Shown here: positions 18,374 to 26,808 of the stretch, piece after piece
How positions within the stretch are numbered: position 1 is the stretch's first letter
Layout of the letters: every line of letters begins with the position of its first letter
Assembly: GCA_017828975.1 (NCBI GenBank)
Contig: JAGAJN010000018.1
Span: forward strand, 1-64,000
Reading direction: 5' to 3'
From: Oscillospiraceae bacterium
Lineage (GTDB): Bacteria > Bacillota > Clostridia > Oscillospirales > Ruminococcaceae
DNA length: 64,000 bases
Program-made: the position numbers and the translations under genes
The notes under the pieces: generated by a model
The model's database searches: none
What the model was told of the DNA's origin: nothing
What the model saw: the letters and a program-made list of their open reading frames with translations, nothing else

Positions 18374-19558
18374 ATGAATTACAGAAAAACGCTTATAGCC
18401 TGTTATCTGGGATTTGTCACGCAGGCAATAACCGCAAATTTTGCGCCGCTGCTGTTTCTTACCTTTCACAATTCCTACAATATCCCTCTTGGAAAAATTG
18501 CGCTTATTTCGTCGCTGTTTTTCATCACACAGCTTGTTGTGGACGTCCTGTGCGCACGTTTTGCGGATATTATCGGCTACCGAAAATGCGTTGTGGGTTC
18601 GCAGCTGCTTTCGGCGGTCGGACTTGTGGGACTTGCCTTTCTTCCCGAAATTTTCCCCGACCCGTTTGCGGGAATAATCATCAGCACAATGGTCTACGCC
18701 ATAGGCAGCGGACTGACGGAGGTGCTTGTAAGCCCTATCGTCGAGGCATGTCCCTTTGAGCATAAGGAGGCGGCAATGAGCCTGCTGCACTCCTTTTACT
18801 GCTGGGGTTCGGTGGGAGTTATACTGCTTTCAACGGTGTTCTTCTCGGTTTTCGGAATAACGAACTGGAAATGGGTTTCCTGCATATGGGCGCTCATTCC
18901 GCTGTATAATGTGTACAACTTTGCCGTCTGCCCCATCGAACACCCTACGGAGGACGGCAAGGGCATGAATATCGGCAGTCTGCTGAAGGTCCCGTCGTTT
19001 CGGATATCCATACTGCTTATGATATGTGCGGGAGCATCGGAGCTTTCAATGGCGCAGTGGGCGTCCGCCTTTGCGGAATCCGCACTTGGTCTGTCAAAGG
19101 CAATGGGAGATATTGCAGGACCATGTATGTTCGCCGTAACAATGGGCATCAGCCGTGCGATTTACGGAAAATACGGCGGCAGGCTTGACCTTATGAAATT
19201 TATGATAGGTTCGGGCGGACTTTGCCTTATCTGCTATATCGTCGCTGCTCTGTCGGACATACCTTTGCTGGGACTTGCGGGCTGCATAATGTGTGGATTT
19301 TCCGTCGGCATAATGTGGCCGGGAACTATCAGCATCTGTTCTGCAAAGATCCCGTCGGGCGGTACGGCTATGTTTGCTCTGCTGGCAATGGCAGGTGATC
19401 TGGGCGGTGCGATGGGACCGGGAATTGTAGGAAATATATCCCAGCGTGCGGGCGACGATATGCAAAAGGGTATGCTTGCAGGCTGCATATTCCCCATAGT
19501 GCTTATCATCTCTGTTCTTATAATAAAAAACATAAAGCAAAAGGATGCCGTGACCTGA
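18374..19558 (+). CDS. MFS transporter
   Basis: A 394-residue protein with about twelve hydrophobic segments. After TM2 it carries the MFS A-loop DVLCARFADIIGYRKCVVGS, a variant of the G-x-x-x-D-R/K-x-G-R-R/K signature, and the second half has the looser equivalent around YGKYGGRLDL. The start is ATG 18374 behind AAAGGAACAT; the longer open frame from 18326 lacks a ribosome site. It resembles the Firmicute sugar/drug MFS family related to fucose-type permeases; the substrate is unknown. It is a single-gene unit with its own promoter, and ends 21 bases before a GC-rich hairpin shared with the convergent microprotein gene. Confidence 0.85.
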   Translation: MNYRKTLIACYLGFVTQAITANFAPLLFLTFHNSYNIPLGKIALISSLFFITQLVVDVLCARFADIIGYRKCVVGSQLLSAVGLVGLAFLPEIFPDPFAGIIISTMVYAIGSGLTEVLVSPIVEACPFEHKEAAMSLLHSFYCWGSVGVILLSTVFFSVFGITNWKWVSCIWALIPLYNVYNFAVCPIEHPTEDGKGMNIGSLLKVPSFRISILLMICAGASELSMAQWASAFAESALGLSKAMGDIAGPCMFAVTMGISRAIYGKYGGRLDLMKFMIGSGGLCLICYIVAALSDIPLLGLAGCIMCGFSVGIMWPGTISICSAKIPSGGTAMFALLAMAGDLGGAMGPGIVGNISQRAGDDMQKGMLAGCIFPIVLIISVLIIKNIKQKDAVT

Positions 19559-19578
19559 ACGGGGTTGCCATATAAATA

Positions 19579-19612
19579 GGGCTGCCGCAGCACAAATATG
19601 CTGCGGCAGCCC
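19579..19612. terminator. GC-rich hairpin between convergent genes
   Basis: GGGCTGCCGCAGCA and TGCTGCGGCAGCCC form a perfect 14-bp stem with a 6-base loop. No proper T-run on either side, so it may be a weak terminator or an mRNA-stabilising structure. Confidence 0.6.
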
Positions 19613-19646
19613 CTGTCTGTGACAGATAGATCAGCAGAAGCGGATA

Positions 19647-19805
19647 TTATTCAAAGCGGTTTTCCTGCTGCTTGTTCTGCTCCTGACGGTTCTGCTTGTT
19701 CTGGAGGTTGTTATTGTTTTTGTTCTGCTGATTGTTCTGCTGTCTGTTCTGATTGTTGTTCTGCTGGTTGCGGCAGTTATTTTCATTATTGTTGAAGTTA
19801 TTCAT
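19647..19805 (-). CDS. Asn/Gln-rich 52-residue microprotein
   Basis: On the minus strand an ATG at 19805, seven bases after a GAGG ribosome site, opens a 52-codon frame ending in TAA. Of 52 residues 23 are Asn and 13 are Gln, with scattered Lys, Arg and Glu and a single Cys; it begins MNNFNNNENNCRNQQNNNQN. There is no signal peptide or hydrophobic stretch. The plus-strand frame across the same bases is Cys/Ser-rich and has no ribosome site, so I take the minus strand as coding. I do not know its function. Similar short N/Q-rich peptides occur in other Clostridia, some spore-associated, but a family match is only a guess. Confidence 0.6.
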   Translation of the reverse strand: MNNFNNNENNCRNQQNNNQNRQQNNQQNKNNNNLQNKQNRQEQNKQQENRFE

Positions 19806-19932
19806 AGTATCCTCATTTCTCCGCAGATAGAATTTTTACCGGCAATTTCTGCGGTTTGCCGGCTTATTTAGTATTGCTAGAACGCTTTTGCATATTCCGA
19901 AAATCAGCTTGAAGATTTTTCCGATTGTTTTA

Positions 19933-19961
19933 TTGCATTTTACAAAAAAATATGTTATAAT
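19933..19961 (+). promoter_or_regulatory. Promoter of the 4-alpha-glucanotransferase gene
   Basis: TTGCAT, 17-base spacer, TATAAT. The leader (about 19968-20028) contains an 8-bp hairpin TCCGCCGA (19980-19987) / TCGGCGGA (20008-20015) just before the ribosome site, which could modulate initiation. Confidence 0.75.
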
Positions 19962-20028
19962 AATTCACAGCGGGAAAACGTCCGCCGACGCTTCCGCAGA
20001 ATTTCCATCGGCGGAGATTGGAGTTTTT

Positions 20029-21726
20029 ATGAACAGCTGCGGTGTACTTCTGCATATTACAAGCCTGCCCGGACGTTACGGCTGCGGAACTATGGGAAAA
20101 AAGGCTTTTGAATTTATCGACTTTTTAAAGGAAAGCGGACAAAGCTGCTGGCAGCTTCTCCCTATCGGTCCGACGGGCTTCGGAGATTCCCCCTATCAGT
20201 CCTACTCGGCTTTTGCGGGAAATCCGCTGTTTATCGACATTGACGAGCTTATTGAAGACGGGCTTATCAGCAGCGGGGACGCCGACCTGAAAATCATGGA
20301 AAACAAGAGCTTTTCAAGCTATGAGGAGCTGATGTCATTTAAATCGGCGGTGCTGCATAAGGCTTACCTTAAATATACGGAGGATTTCGAGCAGGCGGAT
20401 TTTCACAGATTCTGCTCGGAGAACAAGGCTTGGCTGGACGATTATGCGCTGTATATGTCCCTGAAGCAGCACTTTGCAAAGCGTCCCTGGGGCGAATGGG
20501 AGGACGATATTCGCCTGAGAAAGCCCGAAGCAATTGAACATTACACAAAGCTTCTTTCATCACAAATAGAATTCTGCAAATTTGAGCAGTTCCTGTTTTT
20601 CCGTCAGTGGGCGGAGTTAAAGAAATATGCCGAAAAGAAGGGCATCAAGCTGTTCGGCGATATGGCAATTTACGTTTCAATGGACAGCTCCGATATATGG
20701 GCATCTCCTCACCTGTTTATGCTGGACGGGGATATGCGTCCCACCAACGTCGCAGGCTGTCCCCCCGATGATTTCTCCGCAGACGGTCAGCTTTGGGGAA
20801 ATCCTCTCTACGATTGGGACGCTATGGAAAAGGACGACTATAAGTGGTGGATCGAACGCATCAGATTTTCCGAAAGGCTGTTTGACATTGTGCGGATAGA
20901 CCATTTCAGAGGCTTTGAAAGCTTCTATGCTATCCCCGCAGGCAGCAAGAACGCAAGAGTCGGAGAGTGGCTGGGGGGCCCCGGAATGAAGCTGTTCAAT
21001 GCGGTCAAAGAGGAGCTGGGCGAGGTTTCGCTGGTGGCTGAAAATCTCGGTTTCCTCACCGACGAGGTCAACAAAATGCTGGACGACAGCGGCTATCCCG
21101 GAATGAACGTCCTTGAATTTGCCTTCTGGAAGAAGAACGAAAGCAATTATATGCCCCACAACTACATTCACAACAGCGTTTCCTATATCGGAACTCACGA
21201 CAATGACACCGCTATGGGCTGGTACGGCTCTCTGGATAAAAAAACCAAGAAATTCACCGACCGATACCTTGATATAAGAGAAGGCGACAGTCCCGCATGG
21301 GCAATGATAAGGGCGCTGTACGCAAGCGTTTCCGAGCTGGTCATCATTCAGATGCAGGATTTTCTGGAGCTGGGCTCGGAGGCGAGAATGAATATCCCCT
21401 CAACTCTCGGTTGCAACTGGCATTGGCGCATGAATGACGGTGACCTTACCAAGGAGCTTGCAAAGCGCATCAAGCGTCTTGCAAGGACATACTTCCGTAC
21501 TCCGCCCAAAAAGAAAAAGAAGAAGTCGGAGAGTGAGAGCGTTGTTTCCATTCCCGCCGAAAAGTCCAAAACCGTTTCCGAGGATAATTTTGAAAATGAA
21601 CTGAAGCAGGTGTTGGAAAATCACAGGAGGATAGTTTCCGTTAAGCTGAAAAAGCCCGTTATTGTCGATGATGACAAGGATATTTTCGATATTATCGAGG
21701 AAGAAACAGACAGCGATAAGAAATAA
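20029..21726 (+). CDS. malQ: 4-alpha-glucanotransferase (amylomaltase, GH77)
   Basis: A 565-residue GH77 enzyme that transfers maltooligosaccharide segments in glycogen or maltodextrin metabolism. It opens with CGVLLHITSLPGRYGCGTMG; the nucleophile is Asp291 in IVRIDHFRGFESFYAIP, the acid/base Glu338 in LVAENLGFL, and the third acid lies in GTHDNDT. I chose ATG 20029 because the promoter and leader lie upstream; the longer frame from 19888 runs through the promoter. Bacterial MalQ of this type usually ends soon after the LAKRIKRLARTYFR helix, about residue 490. Here a further 75 residues follow: a PPKKKKKK basic patch, a Ser/Glu stretch and an acidic IVDDDKDIFDIIEEETD tail, probably disordered. 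Confidence 0.9.
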   Translation: MNSCGVLLHITSLPGRYGCGTMGKKAFEFIDFLKESGQSCWQLLPIGPTGFGDSPYQSYSAFAGNPLFIDIDELIEDGLISSGDADLKIMENKSFSSYEELMSFKSAVLHKAYLKYTEDFEQADFHRFCSENKAWLDDYALYMSLKQHFAKRPWGEWEDDIRLRKPEAIEHYTKLLSSQIEFCKFEQFLFFRQWAELKKYAEKKGIKLFGDMAIYVSMDSSDIWASPHLFMLDGDMRPTNVAGCPPDDFSADGQLWGNPLYDWDAMEKDDYKWWIERIRFSERLFDIVRIDHFRGFESFYAIPAGSKNARVGEWLGGPGMKLFNAVKEELGEVSLVAENLGFLTDEVNKMLDDSGYPGMNVLEFAFWKKNESNYMPHNYIHNSVSYIGTHDNDTAMGWYGSLDKKTKKFTDRYLDIREGDSPAWAMIRALYASVSELVIIQMQDFLELGSEARMNIPSTLGCNWHWRMNDGDLTKELAKRIKRLARTYFRTPPKKKKKKSESESVVSIPAEKSKTVSEDNFENELKQVLENHRRIVSVKLKKPVIVDDDKDIFDIIEEETDSDKK

Positions 21727-21795
21727 TAGAAAAGTTTCTCAAAACATCCCCGCAGGACACTATTCTGCGGGGATTAAAAATAAGGAGTTGTTCAG

Positions 21796-22461
21796 ATGTC
21801 AAAAGCCGAAACCGCAAAACGATATATCCTCTGCATAGCAGGGCTGTTTTTCGCCGCCGTGGGAGTGGCATTTTCAAAGCACGGAGAGCTGGGAGTTTCC
21901 CCTATCTCCTCGGTGTCGAACGTGCTGTACTGCCGATTTGACGATATTTCTCTGGGAATGTGGCTGGTCATTTGGAACTGCGTTATGATAGTGGGACAGG
22001 TCCTCATTCTTCGGCGGGACTTCAAGCTTATGGAGCTTTTGCAGGTGCCGCTGTCCTTCCTGTTCGGGTGGTTCACAGACCTTGGAATGATATTCGTAAG
22101 CCTTATTCCCGTCGATACATACCCTGTCAGACTGCTGATGATAATTATCGGTACGGTCATACTCAGCTTCGGTATCTCACTTTCGGTCATTGCCAACGTG
22201 ATAATGAATTCGGGAGAAGCATTCGTCCGTGCGCTCTCCGACAAAATGCACAAGGAGTTCGGCTATGTGAAGATAGGCTTCGATATTTTCTGCGTGCTGC
22301 TGGCGGTAACGCTGTCGATGATATTCTTTGACCTTACTATTGTCGGTGTCAGGGAGGGCACTGTTATTGCCGCCGTGTTTACGGGAATTATCGTGAAATT
22401 TTTCGGCAGTATCCTGAAAAAGCCCCTTGACAGATTTCTGACAGGAAACCGTCCCGAATAA
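21796..22461 (+). CDS. YczE/YitT-like integral membrane protein
   Basis: A 221-residue protein with five or six membrane segments. Features such as GVAFSKHGELGVSPISSVSN near the start and the hydrophobic repeats match the YczE/YyaS group, some members of which support antibiotic synthesis or transport in Bacillus; the biochemical role is unknown. ATG 21796 follows AAGGAGTTGTTCAG. A CCCCGCAG / CTGCGGGG hairpin (21749-21773) without a T-run separates it from malQ, so read-through is possible. Medium certainty on family, none on function. Confidence 0.75.
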   Translation: MSKAETAKRYILCIAGLFFAAVGVAFSKHGELGVSPISSVSNVLYCRFDDISLGMWLVIWNCVMIVGQVLILRRDFKLMELLQVPLSFLFGWFTDLGMIFVSLIPVDTYPVRLLMIIIGTVILSFGISLSVIANVIMNSGEAFVRALSDKMHKEFGYVKIGFDIFCVLLAVTLSMIFFDLTIVGVREGTVIAAVFTGIIVKFFGSILKKPLDRFLTGNRPE

Positions 22462-22618
22462 AAATCGTCCAAAAGAAGTAACAATTCGTTGTTTATTTCT
22501 AAGTGAAACGTTAATATTTTTCGTATATAATGATAGTATATACAGTTGTGCGACTGCTGAATTTTGTATCAATCGATGGTAATATACACTTTTACCGTAT
22601 GAAAAGGACGGCGATATT

Positions 22619-25150
22619 ATGGGCGTTTTTAATTTTGAAGCACTCTCGGGCGATCTGCTCAGCGCACTAAAAAATTCATACAGCGAAATTGTCGAATATG
22701 ACCCCGATAGCGCCGAGCTTTATGTGATATTAAGCGACGGTACCTTCCCCAAAACCGACAAGCTCTATTCTGTTGACGATAACAGCGGACTTATCCACCC
22801 CGATGACGTGAAAACCTTCGGAAATGCCATTAACGCCGATTGCTTCAAGCAGGGCATCTCCGAAAAGGGCGAAACAAAGCGTACAGTGGAGATACGCAGA
22901 CGTGCATCGGACGGACAGTACCGCTGGTGCAGCGTAAGCATCGTTGTAGCCAGAAATGACGACGGGAAGATTTTCTGCTGCATCTTCACAAGGGACATTG
23001 ACGATACCAAAAAGCAGGAGATAGCACGGCAGCATAAGTCCATGAATATCGACAACGCATTTAAAGAAAGCTGTGTTTTCGTCTGCGAAGTAAGCATAAA
23101 AACAGGAAGAATAAAGATAATCAAGCATGACTCCGACAGGACGGCAGAATATATTCCCGAACATTTTGACACACTTTCCGGAGAGATAGGCAGAAGATAT
23201 GTCTGCGAAGAGGACAGAGATGAATTTATTTCCTCCGTAAATGTCGAAAGCATTGCAGATGCCCTTGAAACAGGCTCGTTCAGCCTTTCCTATCGGATAA
23301 ACAACGACAGCGGCGAAGTGCGGTGGGACAACTGCGTCGCTATCCCGTCCGTTGACGAGGAAACAGGTGAAAAGCTGTTCATCTACTATGTCAGGGACGT
23401 TACCGAGGAAAAAGAGTCCCAGCAGATGGAAACAAACCTGAAAATTATGCAGAAGGAGCTGGAATACCGCCGAATGAGCGACTATCACGAGGCAAGGTAC
23501 AAGGCTATCATCGAGCAGACGGACATTATCAGCTTCGAGTATTGCAGCGATAACGGGAAAATGTACATATCCCCGAATTTCATGAAGAAAATAGACACAT
23601 CCGTTGACACCTCCTCGGAAATAGATTTGAGCGACATTAAGGATATGATCGCTGAGGGCGTTGTTTATGAGGACGATGTTCCCGCATTTACCGAATATAT
23701 CGAAAATTTTAAAGAAGCAAGGGTAAGCGAATATATCTGCCGGCTGCGGACGGTTAACGGCGAATATTGCTGGTTTAAATTCAACAGCAGCCCCGTTTCC
23801 GACGAACACGGCTGCGGAAATATCATAGGCACCCTTCAGGACGTTGACAGCCAGTTCAAGGCAATGAATGCGCTCAGGATAAGAGCTGAAAAGGATCTGC
23901 TTACAGGGCTGAACAATGAATCAAAGTTCTTTGACGACATTGATGTTGTAATGCACGATGAAAGCGGCAGGAAGTTCGCTCTGGTGCTGTTTGACATTGA
24001 CAAATTCAAGATCATAAACGAGATCTACGGCGGAAAGGCTGCGGATAAGCTGCTGAGGTCTATCGGCGTTAAGCTGAAAGCGGAGTTTTCCGACAAAATG
24101 TCCGTGGGCAGACTTCAGGGAGATAACTTCGGTATCCTGACCGAGTATGAAGATACCTCCGAGCTTGTTGCGATAGCCGAACGGATAGCAGATATGCTGG
24201 GAACATACGAGGCCATTCGTTACACAACCTCCTGCGGTATCTACAAGATCGAAAAGAGAAACGCAAATCCCCGTTCTGTCTTTGACTATGCAAAGCTTGC
24301 GAAATCCACCATAAAGGGCAATCTTATGCAGACCTACGCATTTTACGATGAAACTGTCAAGACGAAAATGCTCTATGACAAAGAGATCGAGGACGAAATG
24401 GAGCTGGCTCTGATAGACAGACAGTTTGAAATGTGGCTCCAGCCAAAGTATGATATTGCAACCTCAAAAATAATCGGCGCAGAAGCACTTGTCCGCTGGA
24501 ATCACCCCACAAAGGGTCTTATACCTCCGAGTGATTTTATCCCACTTTTCGAGCGAAACGGGTTTATTGTCAAGCTGGACGAATATATGTGGCGTGAAGC
24601 CTGTATTACCATCAGGGACTGGCTGGACAAGGAATATGAGCCTGTGCCTATCTCCGTAAATGTTTCAAGGCTGCATATCTCCAATCCAAACCTGATAAAT
24701 ATTCTGAACGATATGACTGCCAAGTTCAATATCCCGAAAAAGCTTCTGGAGCTGGAGATCACCGAGTCGGTTTTCTATGACAATCAGAAGGAGCTTTTTG
24801 ACGCTCTCATCGACCTGAAAAATGAGGGCTATGTGCTGGAAATGGACGATTTCGGTTCGGGATATTCTTCGCTGAATATGCTGAAAAATACGCCATTTGA
24901 CGTGCTGAAAATAGACAGAGGCTTCCTTAACGAAACTCTGGTCACCGACAGGGGCAAAAAGATAATTCTCCACACCATTGCAATGTCCAACGACATCGGG
25001 CTGAAAATAATCGCTGAGGGAGTTGAAACACGCAATCAGGCGGATTATCTGCTGGAATGCGGCTGCGGCTCTGCTCAGGGCTACTTCTATTCAAAGCCTG
25101 TTCCGCGTGCTGTGTTCAATGAAAAGGCTTTCGGGGAAAAGCAGCAGTAA
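22619..25150 (+). CDS. PAS-GGDEF-EAL cyclic-di-GMP phosphodiesterase
   Basis: An 843-residue soluble signalling protein. Three PAS-like segments span about residues 15-420 (the first ends RRASDGQYRWCSVSIVVARN, the third CRLRTVNGEYCWFKFNSSP). A GGDEF-fold domain (about 430-585) keeps DLLTGLNNESKFFDDI but has RLQGDNFG (498-505) where RxGGDEF belongs, so it should not make c-di-GMP. The EAL domain (about 600-840) is complete: EAL at 622-624, ELEITESVF, EMDDFGSGYSSL, VLKIDRGFL and AEGVETRNQADYL. Most likely a PAS-controlled phosphodiesterase. Single-gene unit with its own terminator. Confidence 0.9.
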   Translation: MGVFNFEALSGDLLSALKNSYSEIVEYDPDSAELYVILSDGTFPKTDKLYSVDDNSGLIHPDDVKTFGNAINADCFKQGISEKGETKRTVEIRRRASDGQYRWCSVSIVVARNDDGKIFCCIFTRDIDDTKKQEIARQHKSMNIDNAFKESCVFVCEVSIKTGRIKIIKHDSDRTAEYIPEHFDTLSGEIGRRYVCEEDRDEFISSVNVESIADALETGSFSLSYRINNDSGEVRWDNCVAIPSVDEETGEKLFIYYVRDVTEEKESQQMETNLKIMQKELEYRRMSDYHEARYKAIIEQTDIISFEYCSDNGKMYISPNFMKKIDTSVDTSSEIDLSDIKDMIAEGVVYEDDVPAFTEYIENFKEARVSEYICRLRTVNGEYCWFKFNSSPVSDEHGCGNIIGTLQDVDSQFKAMNALRIRAEKDLLTGLNNESKFFDDIDVVMHDESGRKFALVLFDIDKFKIINEIYGGKAADKLLRSIGVKLKAEFSDKMSVGRLQGDNFGILTEYEDTSELVAIAERIADMLGTYEAIRYTTSCGIYKIEKRNANPRSVFDYAKLAKSTIKGNLMQTYAFYDETVKTKMLYDKEIEDEMELALIDRQFEMWLQPKYDIATSKIIGAEALVRWNHPTKGLIPPSDFIPLFERNGFIVKLDEYMWREACITIRDWLDKEYEPVPISVNVSRLHISNPNLINILNDMTAKFNIPKKLLELEITESVFYDNQKELFDALIDLKNEGYVLEMDDFGSGYSSLNMLKNTPFDVLKIDRGFLNETLVTDRGKKIILHTIAMSNDIGLKIIAEGVETRNQADYLLECGCGSAQGYFYSKPVPRAVFNEKAFGEKQQ

Positions 25151-25171
25151 GCTTTTGAAACTGTCCAATAA

Positions 25172-25208
25172 AAGGGACACCGCATCTTTGGGTGAGGTGT
25201 CCTTTTTG
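25172..25208 (+). terminator. Terminator of the PAS-EAL gene
   Basis: AAAGGGACACC pairs with GGTGTCCTTTT across a 14-base loop, ending in a T-run. Confidence 0.8.
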
Positions 25209-25223
25209 ATTTTTCACAAATAG

Positions 25224-25252
25224 TTGACTTTTGCCGTTTTTTGTGATAAAAT
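25224..25252 (+). promoter_or_regulatory. Promoter of the GH4 gene
   Basis: TTGACT, 17-base spacer, TAAAAT; GH4 starts 39 bases after the -10. Confidence 0.7.
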
Positions 25253-25291
25253 GTAATTAAATATACTTATATACTAGGAAGGGACGTTATT

Positions 25292-26659
25292 ATGGACAGC
25301 GGCAAAAGATTGAAAATCGCATATATCGGCGGCGGCTCGTTCCGGTTCGGTTGGCGTTTTATGTCGGAGATGGCTTCCGAGGAGATATGCGGAACGGTCA
25401 GCCTTTACGATATTGAAAAAAAGCCCGCTCTTGCCAACGAGGTCATCGGAAATAAGTTTAGGGAGCAGAAGGGCTGCCGCAGCGACATTATCTATCTTGC
25501 GGCGGATAATATAAATGAGTGTCTGAGGGACGCAGATTTCGTTATACTGTCTATTTCGGGGGATATGGAGGACTATGTTTCCGACCTGCATCTGCCCGAA
25601 ATGTACGGGATATATCAGTCCTACGGCGAAAATACGGGGCCTGCGGGAATTCTCAGAGCGCTGAGGATACTGCCCCATTACATCGAATTTGCACGGAAGA
25701 TAAAAGAGCTTTGCCCGAATGCCTGGGTAATAAATCTCACAAATCCCATGAACGTCTGCCTGATGACGCTTTATCGGGAATTTCCGCAAATAAAGGCGTT
25801 CGGAAGCAGCTCGGAGCCCTTTTCCGTTTCGGAGCTGCTGGCGGAAATTACGGGCAGGAGCCTGTCCGTGCCCTCCGTTCACAGGCGTGAAATAAAGACA
25901 AATCTTGTGGGAATAAACGGATTTTCGTTTGTAAATGAGGCTTCCTACAATGGTATCGACGTTATGCCCATGTTTGCGGAATTTGCACGGAAATATGCAG
26001 ACGACGGCTATGAACGCCGTCCCGAGGAGTTCAGGCTGAACCCCGCTGCTTGCGCCAATAAGGTCAGATTTGATATGTTCCTGAGATATGGTATGATACC
26101 CGCCCAGAGCGACAGGATAACTGCGGAGTTCTGTCCCCCGTGGTATCTGAGATCGCCGAAAACCGCCGCTTCATGGAAGTTTGCACAGGTCAACATCAAC
26201 CTTCTGAAAAAGCAGCAGGCTGAGCGTGCAGCCCGTTCAAAGCTGCTGATGGAAGGCGGAGATTCACTCAGGATAGGCGGCTACACCTCCGACTGCATCT
26301 CACAGATAAAGGCGCTTGCGGGTATGGGAAATCTCATCACCAACGCCTGCCTGCCTAACAACGGTCAGGTGGAAAACCTGCCAAAGGGCGTTATTGCGGA
26401 AACCAACGCTCTGTTTTCCAAGAACTGCGTCCGTGCGGTCACATCGGGGGGACTTTCCGAGGAGCTTTATGCGCTGACCGTGCGTCATACCGTAAATCAG
26501 AAGCTCATTGTGGACGCTGTTTTTGAGAAGGACCTGGATATTGCGTTCAATGCGTTTATCAATGACCCGCTGATGAGTGCGGACCTGTCCAGCGCAGGAG
26601 AGCTTTACAAGGAAATGCTTACGGCAGTCAGCACAAAGCTGCTGTATTACACAAGCTGA
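25292..26659 (+). CDS. GH4-family protein lacking the Cys/His metal ligands
   Basis: A 455-residue member of the NAD-dependent GH4 family (alpha-galactosidases, alpha-glucosidases, phospho-glycosidases). The Rossmann start KIAYIGGGSFRFGW, SISGDMEDYVSD, the YGENTGPAGILRALR segment and INLTNPMNVCLM are clear. In GH4 the next elements are G-x-C-H/N/D-x, which gives the catalytic-metal Cys, and GINH, which gives His. Here they read GSSSE (171-175, Ser173 at the Cys position) and GING (207-210, Gly210 at the His position), so the Mn2+ site appears lost. AAGGGACG precedes ATG 25292. It may be a pseudoenzyme, an NAD-dependent oxidoreductase-like variant, or use other ligands. Own promoter and terminator. 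Confidence 0.8.
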   Translation: MDSGKRLKIAYIGGGSFRFGWRFMSEMASEEICGTVSLYDIEKKPALANEVIGNKFREQKGCRSDIIYLAADNINECLRDADFVILSISGDMEDYVSDLHLPEMYGIYQSYGENTGPAGILRALRILPHYIEFARKIKELCPNAWVINLTNPMNVCLMTLYREFPQIKAFGSSSEPFSVSELLAEITGRSLSVPSVHRREIKTNLVGINGFSFVNEASYNGIDVMPMFAEFARKYADDGYERRPEEFRLNPAACANKVRFDMFLRYGMIPAQSDRITAEFCPPWYLRSPKTAASWKFAQVNINLLKKQQAERAARSKLLMEGGDSLRIGGYTSDCISQIKALAGMGNLITNACLPNNGQVENLPKGVIAETNALFSKNCVRAVTSGGLSEELYALTVRHTVNQKLIVDAVFEKDLDIAFNAFINDPLMSADLSSAGELYKEMLTAVSTKLLYYTS

Positions 26660-26684
26660 TATGTACCGTTAAACGGACACTTAG

Positions 26685-26727
26685 GGAGATGATTCTTGCT
26701 TCGTCGAGCATCTCCTTTTCTTTTTTC
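26685..26727 (+). terminator. Terminator of the GH4 gene
   Basis: GGAGATG pairs with CATCTCC, followed by TTTTCTTTTTT. Confidence 0.8.
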
Positions 26728-26757
26728 GTGAAAATATATAAAAGTTGTTTTTGATTA

Positions 26758-26786
26758 TTGCATTAATTGGATTGTTGTGGTATAAT
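26758..26786 (+). promoter_or_regulatory. Promoter of the glycosyltransferase operon
   Basis: TTGCAT, 17-base spacer, TATAAT, about 23-32 bases before the first start codon. Confidence 0.75.
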
Positions 26787-26808
26787 AAAGTAAATATGCT
26801 TAAAAGGG

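Noticed and set aside
19598-19795. 65-codon Cys/Ser-rich plus-strand protein
   Set aside because: The opposite strand has a ribosome site and start, and the Cys runs simply mirror Asn/Gln-encoding codons.
22730-23809. 359-codon minus-strand frame opposite the PAS-EAL gene
   Set aside because: Antisense of a PAS-rich coding region; no ribosome site or recognisable domain.
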